Shown here in pieces: positions 52,034 through 60,227 of a stretch of 64,000 nt of DNA. The DNA is from Tessaracoccus aquimaris. GTDB lineage: Bacteria > Actinomycetota > Actinomycetes > Propionibacteriales > Propionibacteriaceae. Both the position numbers and the translations under genes were made by a program. The DNA is taken from contig NZ_CP019606.1 in assembly GCF_001997345.1 (NCBI RefSeq), forward strand, positions 1,984,001 through 2,048,000. The letters run 5' to 3'. Position 1 is the stretch's first letter, and each line of letters starts with the position of its first letter. The notes under the pieces were generated by a model that was not told the DNA's origin, ran no database searches, and saw nothing but the letters and a program-made list of their open reading frames with translations.

Positions 52034-52039
52034 TAGGCT
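52034..52039 (+). promoter_or_regulatory. -10 box of the kinase gene
   Basis: TAGGCT 7 nt before ATG. Confidence 0.45.
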
Positions 52040-52046
52040 AGCCCGC

Positions 52047-52634
52047 ATGACTCGGACCCTGCTGCTCGTCGCCGGCCCCTCGGGCAGCGGCAAGTCCAGG
52101 CTCACCCGGCTCGCGGCGCAGGCGTCGACGGCATTCCCGCTCAGCCTCGACGACTTCTACCACGACGCCGACCATCCCGGCCTCCCCATGACGCCGATGG
52201 GCATTCCCGACTGGGACCGGGTGGAGACGTGGGACCTCGACCTGGCGCTCGCGTCGATCTCGATGCTGCTGAGCACCGGCTCGTGTGAGGTGCCCGAGTA
52301 CGACATCTCGCTTTCGCGGCGGGTCGGCTCCAAGGTGATCGACCTGGGTGACGCGTCGATGGTGGTCGCCGAGGGGATCTTCGCGATCGACGCACTCAAC
52401 CCCGCCCGCCGCGCGGGCATCAACGCGGAGGGCTGGTGGCTCGACCGCCGACGGGCCGCGAACTTCAGCCGCCGGTTGGCCCGCGACCTGCGCGAGAAGC
52501 GCAAGACTCCCCCGGTGCTGCTGCGCCGCGGCGCCGCGCTGTACCGCGCAGAGCCCGGCCTGCGCCGCGAGGCGATGCGTCAGGGCTTCGCCCCGACGTC
52601 GATGCGCGCCGCGCTCGCCCGCCTCTCCGCCTGA
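52047..52634 (+). CDS. uridine-kinase-like P-loop kinase
   Basis: 195 residues. Walker A GPSGSGKSRL near the N-terminus, then LSLDDFYHDADHPGLPMTP (the DDFY motif of uridine/phosphoribulokinase-type enzymes), PEYDISLSRR and VVAEGIFAIDAL. The C-terminus holds an Arg-rich lid (RRRAANFSRRLARDLREKRK). Likely phosphorylates a nucleoside or related small molecule; the substrate is uncertain. Its stop is 3 bp from the stop of the convergent membrane-protein gene. Confidence 0.75.
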   Translation: MTRTLLLVAGPSGSGKSRLTRLAAQASTAFPLSLDDFYHDADHPGLPMTPMGIPDWDRVETWDLDLALASISMLLSTGSCEVPEYDISLSRRVGSKVIDLGDASMVVAEGIFAIDALNPARRAGINAEGWWLDRRRAANFSRRLARDLREKRKTPPVLLRRGAALYRAEPGLRREAMRQGFAPTSMRAALARLSA

Positions 52635-52637
52635 GGC

Positions 52638-53081
52638 CTACTTCAGTAGGAAGGGCATCGCGATGCCCCAGATCGCGATGACGATGCCCCAGTACTGCAG
52701 CGGGACGAAGAAGAGCGTGTGGCGGTTGGTTTGCGCGGTGCCGCCCTGGCTCAGGAAGGTCAGGTAGCCGGCGGCCTGGCCGCGGGCCTCCTCCATCGAG
52801 GTGGGCGGCGGCTGGTTCGGCAGCCGGAACGTGCCAGCCGCGACCGAGGCGGCGACCTGCTGCTGGAACAGCGGCAACTGCTCCTCGAGGTAGCGGCGCG
52901 GCTTGGTCTGATTCAGGTGGACGCCCGTGAACCAGCAGCCCGCGCCCGCGGCGAGCGCCGCGGGGATCATCGCCCACTTGGCGGCCTCACCCCAGATGCC
53001 GAACGGAATGGCGACGCCAAGGATGCCCGCTGCCAGGAAGAAACCAACCGCCAGGATGCCCCAGCCACGCCAAATAATCAC
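52638..53081 (-). CDS. small membrane protein, function unknown
   Basis: 147 residues with two N-terminal helices (ILAVGFFLAAGILGVAIPFG and WAMIPAALAAGAGCWFTGVH) and one C-terminal (YWGIVIAIWGIAMPFLL), around a ~70-residue soluble segment containing RNLxx-like HTLFFVPLQYWG. The HTLFFVPLQYWG segment occurs in uncharacterised actinobacterial proteins. GTG start 6 nt after a TAGCCT -10, so the start is well defined. Confidence 0.6.
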   Translation of the reverse strand: MIIWRGWGILAVGFFLAAGILGVAIPFGIWGEAAKWAMIPAALAAGAGCWFTGVHLNQTKPRRYLEEQLPLFQQQVAASVAAGTFRLPNQPPPTSMEEARGQAAGYLTFLSQGGTAQTNRHTLFFVPLQYWGIVIAIWGIAMPFLLK

Positions 53082-53087
53082 CGGGGA

Positions 53088-53093
53088 AGGCTA
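53088..53093 (-). promoter_or_regulatory. -10 box of the small membrane-protein gene
   Basis: TAGCCT 6 nt before GTG. Confidence 0.5.
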
Positions 53094-53120
53094 CCCGACA
53101 AGGGGGCCTTGTTGTTCGGG
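53094..53120 (-). terminator. candidate terminator after metG
   Basis: CCCGA..CAAGG and CCTTG..TCGGG pair with a 4-nt bulge; just past the metG stop. Confidence 0.4.
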
Positions 53121-53126
53121 CCTGGA

Positions 53127-54911
53127 TCAGTCGGCGATCGGGGCCCAAGACGGGCCGGTCTCGCCGAGCTTCTCGTCAAGCTTGGCGAACAGCGGGGTCG
53201 GCTTGGCGAGCGGGGTGCCCGGCTGGATCGGGCGCGAGGCCCAGGTCGCCTGCTGCGCGGCGTAGTCGCCCTGCAGCGTCGGGTAGCTCAGGTCGCCGTC
53301 GCTGACCTCGACGATCGCCGGCTGGGCGGCCCAGATTCCCTCCCCGCCGAGGGCCTCGAAGACCTTCTGCGCGGAGTGCGGCAGGTAGGGGGTGAGCAAC
53401 GTGTTCGCGTCGGAGACGACCTGCAGCGCGACGTGCAGCACGGTGTCGCGGCGCGCTGGGTCGTCCTTCAGCTTCCACGGCTCCATGTCGGAGAGGTACT
53501 TGTTCGCGAGCCCGACGATCCGCATGGCCTCGGTGATGCCCGCCTTGAAGCGACGCGCCGCGATGTGCTCGCCGACGGTGTCGAACGCGCCAGCCGACGC
53601 GTCGAGCAGCGCGCGGTCCTCGTCGGTGAGCTCGCCGGGCGCGGGGATGCCGCCGTTGTTCTTGTGGGCCATCGCGATCGAGCGGTTCACGAGGTTGCCC
53701 CACTCGTTGGCCAACTCGAAGTTGGTGCGCCGGACGAACTCGTCCCACGTGAAGTCGGTGTCCTGGTTCTCAGGCCCGGCGACCGCGATGTAGTAGCGCA
53801 GCGCGTCGGGGCCGAACTCGGCCAGGAAGTCGCCGACGAAGATCGAGGCGCCACGCGAGGAGGACACCTTCGAGCCCTTCATGGTCATGAACTCGGAGCT
53901 GACCACCTCGGTGGGAAGCTGCAGCTCGCCGAGCTCGGGGCGGATGGTGCCGCCCAACTCGCCCTGGCCGTTGGCGCCGAGCAGGATGCCGGGCCAGATC
54001 ACGGAGTGGAAGACGATGTTGTCCTTGCCCATGAAGTAGTACGACCCCGCCTCAGGGTCGTTCCAGAACGCTCGCCAGGCGTCGGGGTCGCCGGAGCGCT
54101 TCGCCCACTCGACGGCGGCCGACAGGTAGCCGATGACGGCGTCGAACCAGACGTAGATGCGCTTCATGGGGGCGTCGCGCCAGCCGTCGAGGGGGATCGG
54201 TACGCCCCAGTCGAGGTCGCGGGTGATGGCGCGCTCGCGGATCTCCTTGAGGAGGTTGTGCGAGAACTTCAGCACGTTGGGGCGCCAGTCCTCGCGGCTG
54301 TCGAGCCACGCGGCGAGCTGCGGGGCGACCTTCGGGAGGTCGAGGAAGAAGTGTTCGGTCTCGACGAACTCGGGCGTCTCACCGTTGATCTTCGACTTCG
54401 GGTTGATCAGGTCTGCCGGGTCGAGTTGGTTGCCGCAGTTGTCGCACTGGTCGCCTCGGGCGTTGTCGTACCCGCAGATCGGGCAGGTCCCCTCGATGAA
54501 GCGGTCGGGAAGGGTGCGCCCGGTCGACGGCGAGATGGCACCCATCTGCGTCTTGGCGAACACGTAGCCGTTCTCGTACAGCGCCGTGAAGATCTCCTGC
54601 ACCACGTGGTAGTGGTTCGGCGTCGTCGTGCGCGTGTACAGGTCGTAGCTGAGGCCGAGCCCCTGCAGGTCGGCGACGATCCGTGAGTGGTACTTGTCCG
54701 CGGTCTCCCTGGCCGTCAGGCCCTCCGCGTCGGCCTTCACCTGGATGGCGGTGCCATGCTCGTCGGAGCCGGAGACCATCAGGACGTCGTGGCCTGCCAT
54801 GCGCATGTACCGCGCGAACACGTCGGAAGGCACCCCGAACCCGGAGACGTGCCCGATGTGGCGGGGACCGTTGGCGTACGGCCAGGCGACCGCGGCAAGA
54901 ATGCGACTCAT
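53127..54911 (-). CDS. metG: methionyl-tRNA synthetase
   Basis: 594 residues, class I synthetase. The HIGH signature is at residues 18-21 ([13 protein letters not shown]); zinc-binding knuckles are [18 protein letters not shown]; the KMSKS counterpart is [11 protein letters not shown]; the anticodon region contains [16 protein letters not shown]. The C-terminal tRNA-binding appendage of E. coli MetRS is absent. The ATG at 54911 is chosen because TAGGAT lies 7 nt upstream; two earlier in-frame starts would fall within or before that promoter. Confidence 0.95.
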   Translation of the reverse strand: MSRILAAVAWPYANGPRHIGHVSGFGVPSDVFARYMRMAGHDVLMVSGSDEHGTAIQVKADAEGLTARETADKYHSRIVADLQGLGLSYDLYTRTTTPNHYHVVQEIFTALYENGYVFAKTQMGAISPSTGRTLPDRFIEGTCPICGYDNARGDQCDNCGNQLDPADLINPKSKINGETPEFVETEHFFLDLPKVAPQLAAWLDSREDWRPNVLKFSHNLLKEIRERAITRDLDWGVPIPLDGWRDAPMKRIYVWFDAVIGYLSAAVEWAKRSGDPDAWRAFWNDPEAGSYYFMGKDNIVFHSVIWPGILLGANGQGELGGTIRPELGELQLPTEVVSSEFMTMKGSKVSSSRGASIFVGDFLAEFGPDALRYYIAVAGPENQDTDFTWDEFVRRTNFELANEWGNLVNRSIAMAHKNNGGIPAPGELTDEDRALLDASAGAFDTVGEHIAARRFKAGITEAMRIVGLANKYLSDMEPWKLKDDPARRDTVLHVALQVVSDANTLLTPYLPHSAQKVFEALGGEGIWAAQPAIVEVSDGDLSYPTLQGDYAAQQATWASRPIQPGTPLAKPTPLFAKLDEKLGETGPSWAPIAD

Positions 54912-54918
54912 GGGCGTC

Positions 54919-54924
54919 ATCCTA
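54919..54924 (-). promoter_or_regulatory. -10 box of metG
   Basis: TAGGAT 7 nt before ATG; decides the start codon. Confidence 0.55.
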
Positions 54925-55027
54925 TCGCCGCGACGACGGGCCACTCACCGTCGCGCCTCGCCAGGCCGACACCAGGGTGGCAGTCGGGTCACGACCACGG
55001 CGGGACGCGCCACCGACGATGGCGCCG

Positions 55028-55033
55028 TAGATT
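55028..55033 (+). promoter_or_regulatory. -10 box of the anchored protein gene
   Basis: TAGATT 7 nt before ATG. Confidence 0.45.
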
Positions 55034-55040
55034 GGCCGAC

Positions 55041-55595
55041 ATGTGGTTGATCGCCGCGGCCCTGGCCCTCTTCGTGCTCCTGTTCGGCTTCCCGAGCGTC
55101 CCGGTCGCGCCACCCGAACCTCCCCCGGTGGTGGCGGCGGTCGAGGAGCCTGAGCCGGTCCTCGAGGACCCCGTCGAGCCGATCGAGGCCCCCACTCAGT
55201 GCTCCGACACCGACGCGGAGGCGGGCGGCCTCGCGAGGCGGCTCTCACCCATCGACGCGGCCCTCGGGGCGCGGCACCTGTTCCTCGAGATCGGCAACTG
55301 CGGCTCCGAACCGCTCCCCCTCGAAGAGGTCCACTTCACGGGCCTTGACGCCGACGGCTCCGGCGGGGAACTGAGCCTCGAGGTGCTGGGCGACGCCCCG
55401 GTGCTCGCGCCGGGCGAATGGACGGGGTTGACGCTCGACTGGCGGACCAACGGTCGCTGCGAGCGTGGCACGCAGCGCCTCGTGCTGCACGCAGGCGAGG
55501 CCGCCGTCGACGTGTCGAGCGAGTGCATGCAACTCGGCGGGGAGTATGCCGCAGAGCGCGACACGACCCTCACGCTCACCTGGCCCGACGCCTAA
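55041..55595 (+). CDS. signal-anchored secreted protein, function unknown
   Basis: 184 residues. An N-terminal hydrophobic segment (LIAAALALFVLLFGFP) is followed by a Pro/Glu/Val-rich spacer of ~35 residues and a beta-rich domain. Cysteines fall in APTQCSD, EIGNCGS, NGRCERG and SSECMQL, probably as two disulfides outside the cell. The pattern HLFLEIGNCGSEPLPLEEV followed by a W-T-L strand resembles DUF4232-type domains, but weakly. Leaderless ATG; the longer open frame upstream is disregarded. Followed 9 bp later by the YchJ-like gene with its own promoter. Confidence 0.6.
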   Translation: MWLIAAALALFVLLFGFPSVPVAPPEPPPVVAAVEEPEPVLEDPVEPIEAPTQCSDTDAEAGGLARRLSPIDAALGARHLFLEIGNCGSEPLPLEEVHFTGLDADGSGGELSLEVLGDAPVLAPGEWTGLTLDWRTNGRCERGTQRLVLHAGEAAVDVSSECMQLGGEYAAERDTTLTLTWPDA

Positions 55596-55598
55596 ACT
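55593..55598 (+). promoter_or_regulatory. -10 box of the YchJ-like gene
   Basis: TAAACT 6 nt before ATG, overlapping the preceding stop codon. Confidence 0.5.
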
Positions 55599-55604
55599 CC
55601 TCGC

Positions 55605-55982
55605 ATGACCGACGCCCTCCCCTGCCGCTGCGACACGGGCAAGCCGTACGACGCGTGCTGCGGACGGTTCCACGCCGGGCGACCCGCGCCAACCGCGGTC
55701 GCCCTGATGCGGTCGCGCTACAGCGCGTTCGCGCTGCGCGACGCCGACTATCTGCTCGACACGTGGCACCCTGACACCCGACCCGACCACCTCGACCTGG
55801 ACGTCGACACGACCTGGACGGGGCTGCGGATTGACGCGACCTCGGAAGGCAAGGCCTGGGACACCGAGGGGACGGTCACGTTCACCGCCGACTTCTCCTC
55901 GCCCGAGGGGCCAGGGCAACTGCGCGTGGTGAGTCGCTTCCTCTTCGAGGACCGCTGGTACTACCTCGACGGCACCTACTGA
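55605..55982 (+). CDS. YchJ family (UPF0225) protein
   Basis: 125 residues. An N-terminal metal-binding knuckle PCRCDTGKPYDACCGRFH leads into an NTF2-like fold with LMRSRYSAFALRDADYLLDT and the TWTGLRI...FTADF strands; the C-terminal SEC-C knuckle of longer YchJ proteins is absent. Function unknown. Leaderless ATG. Confidence 0.85.
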   Translation: MTDALPCRCDTGKPYDACCGRFHAGRPAPTAVALMRSRYSAFALRDADYLLDTWHPDTRPDHLDLDVDTTWTGLRIDATSEGKAWDTEGTVTFTADFSSPEGPGQLRVVSRFLFEDRWYYLDGTY

Positions 55983-56012
55983 CTCTCAGACCTGCCGAAC
56001 TCTCAGACCTGC
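55982..56012. repeat. 14-bp direct repeat at the YchJ/ROK junction
   Basis: ACTCTCAGACCTGC occurs at 55982-55995 and 55999-56012 (period 17). The second copy contains the ROK stop codon, so a small duplication occurred at the gene's 3' end. Confidence 0.6.
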
Positions 56013-57119
56013 GGGAGCCCCTCGACGAGCCGCGCTCGGGCCCGGTCGCTCGCCACCAGCAGCGCCCCTCGGTGCACCGCGTCGCCTGACGACGCCACCA
56101 GGACGACCTCCGGCGGCGTGAGCGAGACGTCGCCCAACGCGTCGACGAAGACGCTGCGCAGCGCCTCGCCGCAGGCACTGAGCGGCCCGCCGAGCACGAC
56201 GACCTCCGGGTCGAGCGCCAGCGTGGTGGAGCGGACGCCGAGCGCGAGCCAGCGTCCGACCTCCCGGGCGACCTTGAGCGCCTGAGGGTTGTTGCGCCCC
56301 GCCTCCGCGAACACCTCGAGCCGCGGGATGCCGAGCCTCTGCGCGCCCTCACGCAGCGCGATCTCTGCCGAGCCGAACGCACCGTTCGGGTCCAACCCGA
56401 TCTCGCCCGCGGCGCCGTGCGCGCCCTCCAGCACCTCTCCCGCGATGACGAGGCCGCAGCCGACGGCCTCCGTCATGTGAAGCGCGACGGCCGAGCGGGC
56501 AGGGTGCCCCGACTCGGCGAGCGCGGACATCAGGAAGCCTGCGGCGAGCTTGGCGTCGTTGCGCACGACGATGTCAGCGTCGGGCCAACGGTCGAGCACC
56601 GGGGCCTTGATGGCGACGAGCGACTGCGGCTCCCCAGCCAGGGGTAACGGTTCGAGCGGACGCTGTTCTCGCCCTGGACGATGCCCATCACGGCGATCAC
56701 TCCGCCGAGCACCGGCGAGTCGCCGTCCGCGACGACCCGGTCGACCGCCTCGACGATGTCGTCGACCGGCGAGGGAGACATCAATGCGTGGCCGGTGGCG
56801 ATCACCGCGCCCGTCGCGTCGACCATGGTGACGTCGCACGACTCGTAGCCGATGATCACCACGAGCAGTCGGTGCTGCTCCGGCACGGGGTGGAACACCG
56901 CCATCGGACGCCCGAGCCCGAGGCCGGCCTGGTGGTGTCGGAGCGGACGAGACCCGCCTGCTCCATGGCGCGCAGCGACTGCGTGAGCGTCGGTCGGGAC
57001 AGCCCTGTCGCCTCGACAAGGTCTTTCAGCGTGAACGTGTCCCCCAGCGCGTAGCAGGCGTCCAGCGCCGCGCGCTGGTTCACGTACCTGATCTCGGCCA
57101 AGGACGAATGCGTGCTCAC
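56003..57119 (-). pseudogene. ROK-family transcriptional regulator, two frameshifts (probably intact)
   Basis: Three frames chain into about 372 residues, normal for ROK repressors. Frame 1: winged helix AALDACYALGDTFTLKDLVE, ATGLSRPTLTQSLRAMEQAG. Frame 2: LLVVIIGYESCDVTMVDATG and the GIVQGENSVRSNRYPWLG segment. Frame 3: EPQSLVAIKAPVLDRWPDAD, VRNDAKLAAGFLMSALAE, and EGAHGAAGEIGLDPNG in place of the usual zinc loop (no CxCGxxGC, so the classic ROK zinc site is missing). Breaks lie at the C runs 56911-56919 and 56632-56635. Divergent from a sugar importer it probably controls. Confidence 0.8.
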
Positions 57120-57128
57120 GACGAAAAT

Positions 57129-57144
57129 GTTACAACACTGTAAC
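57129..57144. promoter_or_regulatory. ROK operator candidate GTTACA-N4-TGTAAC
   Basis: A perfect inverted repeat 9 bp upstream of the ROK start. A half site GTTAC recurs at 57174-57178 within the importer promoter, so one regulator could control both directions. Confidence 0.6.
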
Positions 57145-57161
57145 CCTTTTTAATAAGAGAC

Positions 57162-57191
57162 TTGCACAACCCTGTTACGAATCTGCATACT
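57162..57191 (+). promoter_or_regulatory. promoter of the second sugar importer operon
   Basis: TTGCAC (57162-57167), 18-bp spacer, CATACT (57186-57191). The spacer carries the GTTAC half site. Confidence 0.5.
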
Positions 57192-57245
57192 GTGGGCAGC
57201 CGCGGGAGAATCCGCGGTCCCGACCGCCAACAAGGAAGTGGCAAC

Positions 57246-58481
57246 ATGAAGAAATCCCTGAGCGTGCTCGCTGGCCTGATCCTCTCCAGCGCACTCCTCA
57301 CGGCATGCGGCGCGGGCACCTCGGCGTCGACCCCCAAGTCGATCGACCTCTGGATGCCGCCCCTGGCCGCGGACAACCTGGACAAGGAACTGTGGGACGC
57401 GATCGTCGCCCCGTTCGAGAAGGAGAAGGGCGTCGACGTCAACGTGACCGTCGTCCCCTGGGACTCCTACGAGACCAAGTACCTTACCGGCATCTCGTCG
57501 GGCGCCGGTCCCGACGTCGGCTACATGTACTCCGAGATGATCGGTGACTACATCAAGAAGGACCAGCTGATCTCGCTCGACGGCAAGGTCACCGACGAGC
57601 AGAAGGACAACCTGTACTTCCTCGACAAGGGCGTCATCAACGGCAAGCAGTACACGCTCCCCTTCGTGGTGGGCGGCGCGCGCGTGCTGATGTACAACAA
57701 GACCCTGCTGGCCGAGGCGGGCGTCGAGCCGCCCACGACGTGGGACGAGTTCGCGACGGCGGCCAAGGCCGTCAAGGCAAAGGGCATCCAGCCGATGACG
57801 GCGCCGTGGGGCGACCCGAGCCGCGGCATCATGAACGGCCAGTTCTTCCCCTTCGTGTGGCAGGCCGGCGGTGACCTGTTCACCGAGGACGGCACCAAGA
57901 CCCAGTTCAACACCCCCGAGGTGATCGAGGCCGCCAAGTTCCTGCTCAGCCTCAAGACCGACGGCATCCTCCCGGACGCCACCACCGGCATCACCGTCGA
58001 CACCGCGCGCAAGGCGTTCGAGTCGGGCGAGGTGGCATTCACCATCACCACCGAGCAGGAGGCCACGATCTACGAGGCCGCCGGCGTCGACCTGGGCTGG
58101 GTCACCTCGCTGCAGGGCAAGGACCGCGGCACCTTCATCGCAGGCGACGCGCTCGTCATGCTGAAGGGCTGCGAGAGCCAGGAACTCTGCTACGACCTGA
58201 TGAGCTTCCTGCAGGCGGGCCCGCAGATGGAGGCCTTCCACAAGCAGGCCAACTTCCCGCCGATCGGCAAGGACGAGAAGTCGATCTACTCGCCCGAACT
58301 GCAGAAGATCTACACCGAGGAGGCCGAGATCCTGCACGTCCTGCCCGTGGTCGCCAACGGCGTGCCCGCATACAACGCGCTGTACAAGAACCTGCAGCAG
58401 ATGCTCAACGGGGAGAAGACCCCGGAGCAGGCGATGGCCGACGCCGCCACCGAGGGCGACGCGGCGCTCGCCCAGGCGTGA
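57246..58481 (+). CDS. extracellular sugar-binding lipoprotein (CUT1)
   Basis: 411 residues. Signal peptide KKSLSVLAGLILSSALLTA with lipobox LTAC. Binding-protein family 1 features: IDLWMPPLAADNLDKELWDA, AGPDVGYMYSEMIGDYIKK, LPFVVGGARVLMYNKTLLAE and a long helical C-terminal lobe. ATG with AAGGAAG upstream; the longer open frame crosses the promoter and is rejected. Its stop overlaps the first permease start (GTGA). Confidence 0.92.
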   Translation: MKKSLSVLAGLILSSALLTACGAGTSASTPKSIDLWMPPLAADNLDKELWDAIVAPFEKEKGVDVNVTVVPWDSYETKYLTGISSGAGPDVGYMYSEMIGDYIKKDQLISLDGKVTDEQKDNLYFLDKGVINGKQYTLPFVVGGARVLMYNKTLLAEAGVEPPTTWDEFATAAKAVKAKGIQPMTAPWGDPSRGIMNGQFFPFVWQAGGDLFTEDGTKTQFNTPEVIEAAKFLLSLKTDGILPDATTGITVDTARKAFESGEVAFTITTEQEATIYEAAGVDLGWVTSLQGKDRGTFIAGDALVMLKGCESQELCYDLMSFLQAGPQMEAFHKQANFPPIGKDEKSIYSPELQKIYTEEAEILHVLPVVANGVPAYNALYKNLQQMLNGEKTPEQAMADAATEGDAALAQA

Positions 58482-59413
58482 GCGTGACAACGCTCCAGGC
58501 ACGGGGGGCGCGCACCGGCGCGCCCCCCAGCACCGCTCCCACTCGGCCCGCTCGTCGGGCCGGGTGGGGCGGCCTGCTCTACATCGCACCGTCGCTGCTG
58601 GTCCTGACCTTCATCGCGATCATCCCGATCGTCTTCTCGGGATACCTGTCGCTGACGCGCTACGACGTCCTCTCCGACCCGGTCTTCACCGGGCTGGACA
58701 ACTACACCCGACTGCTGAACGACCCCAACTTCTGGGGCGCGCTGCGCACCACCGCGATCTACACCCTGATCGCCGTCCCCCTGCAGATGATCATCCCGAT
58801 GATCCTGGCCGAGTTCCTCGCACGGGTCGCCGGCCCGCGCTTCTCCAGCATCGTCCGTTCCGTCCTGTTCGTGCCGGTGGTCGCCTCCCTGATCCTGGTC
58901 GGCACGGTGTGGCAGTACATGTTGGCGCCCGACTCGGGCATTTTCAATGTGATGCTCAAGGCGATGGGACTCAGTTCCGTCAACTTCCTGGGCAACCCGC
59001 AACTGGCGCTCATCTGCGTCGCGCTGGTGAGCGTGTGGAAGAACATCGGCTACTTCCTGGTGCTGTTCTACGCGGGCGTCCAGGACATCCCCGTCGAGCA
59101 GTACGAGGCGGCCCGTGTCGACGGCGCGGGCGGCTTCAAGCAGTTCCTCCACATCACGCTGCCCGGCCTGAAGCCGGTCACGCTGCTGTGCACCATCCTC
59201 GCGACCATCTGGTCCTTCCAGGTCTTCGACCTCGTCTACTCGATGACCGGCGGCGGCCCAGGCGGCGCGACCACCACCATCGTGATGGGCATCTACGAGG
59301 CCGGCTTCAAGTCGTTCCAGATGGGCTACGCCTCCGCCATCGCCATGGTGCTGCTGGTGATCGTGCTCATCGTCTCGATCGTCCAGCGACTCGCCTTCCG
59401 AGAGGAGCACTGA
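58478..59413 (+). CDS. CUT1 ABC sugar permease (MalF type)
   Basis: 311 residues, six helices starting LLYIAPSLLVLTFIAIIPIV. EAA loop: EQYEAARVDGAGGFKQFLHITLPG. GTG start inside the binding-protein stop. Pairs with the next permease; no ATPase in the operon. Confidence 0.93.
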   Translation: MSVTTLQARGARTGAPPSTAPTRPARRAGWGGLLYIAPSLLVLTFIAIIPIVFSGYLSLTRYDVLSDPVFTGLDNYTRLLNDPNFWGALRTTAIYTLIAVPLQMIIPMILAEFLARVAGPRFSSIVRSVLFVPVVASLILVGTVWQYMLAPDSGIFNVMLKAMGLSSVNFLGNPQLALICVALVSVWKNIGYFLVLFYAGVQDIPVEQYEAARVDGAGGFKQFLHITLPGLKPVTLLCTILATIWSFQVFDLVYSMTGGGPGGATTTIVMGIYEAGFKSFQMGYASAIAMVLLVIVLIVSIVQRLAFREEH

Positions 59414-59414
59414 C

Positions 59415-60221
59415 ATGGGACGACTAGGCAAATGGGCGATGTACGCCGTGGTGGCCCTGCTCGTGGGGATGGCCGTGCTGCCGTTCGCGCTGATGGTCAT
59501 CACCGCGATCCAGGCGACCACGCGGCTCGAGTTCACGATCCGCCCCGAGCTGCTGACGTTCGACAACTTCGTGCGGCTCTTCACCACCAACAACTTCGGC
59601 TCTGCGCTGCTCACCTCCAGCATCGTCGTCGTGATCGCCGTGGTGCTGAACAACATCGTGTCGTCGCTTGCGGCATTCGGCTTCGCGTTCAAGCCGTTCC
59701 CTGGCAGCAAGGCCGTGTTCTGGGTCTACCTGGCCACCATCATGGTGCCTGCCCAGGTGACGATGATCCCGATGTTCATCCTGTTCAGGGAACTGGGCAT
59801 CCTCGGCGGGCACCTGTCGCTCGCGCTGCCCGTGATCAACGCGTTCGGAGTCTTCCTGATCCGCCAGTTCATGGCGTCCATCCCGCCGAGCCTGCTCGAG
59901 GCGGCCCGGATCGACGGGGCGAGCGATCTGAGGATCTTCCTGTCGATCGTCGTGCCCGCCATCAAGCCGGTTCTAGTCGCGCTGACGGTGTTCACGTTCC
60001 TGACGACGTGGAACGATTTCCTGTGGCCGCTGATCTCGCTGCAGGACGGCACCCGCTCGACGGTGACTCTGGCCGTCTCACAACTCAAGGGCAACTTCCT
60101 CACCCAGTACGGCATGGTGATGGCGGGGACCACGATCGCGTTCCTCGTGCCGTTCATCGTCTACGCCGTACTCCAACGACAGTTCGTCGAGGGCGTCACC
60201 GCCTCCGGCGTGAAGGGATAA
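59415..60221 (+). CDS. CUT1 ABC sugar permease (MalG type)
   Basis: 268 residues, six helices. EAA loop LLEAARIDGASDLRIFLSIV and the family C-terminus QRQFVEGVTASGVKG. Starts one base after the MalF-type permease; the glycosidase follows 6 bp later. Confidence 0.93.
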   Translation: MGRLGKWAMYAVVALLVGMAVLPFALMVITAIQATTRLEFTIRPELLTFDNFVRLFTTNNFGSALLTSSIVVVIAVVLNNIVSSLAAFGFAFKPFPGSKAVFWVYLATIMVPAQVTMIPMFILFRELGILGGHLSLALPVINAFGVFLIRQFMASIPPSLLEAARIDGASDLRIFLSIVVPAIKPVLVALTVFTFLTTWNDFLWPLISLQDGTRSTVTLAVSQLKGNFLTQYGMVMAGTTIAFLVPFIVYAVLQRQFVEGVTASGVKG

Positions 60222-60227
60222 CTAGCG

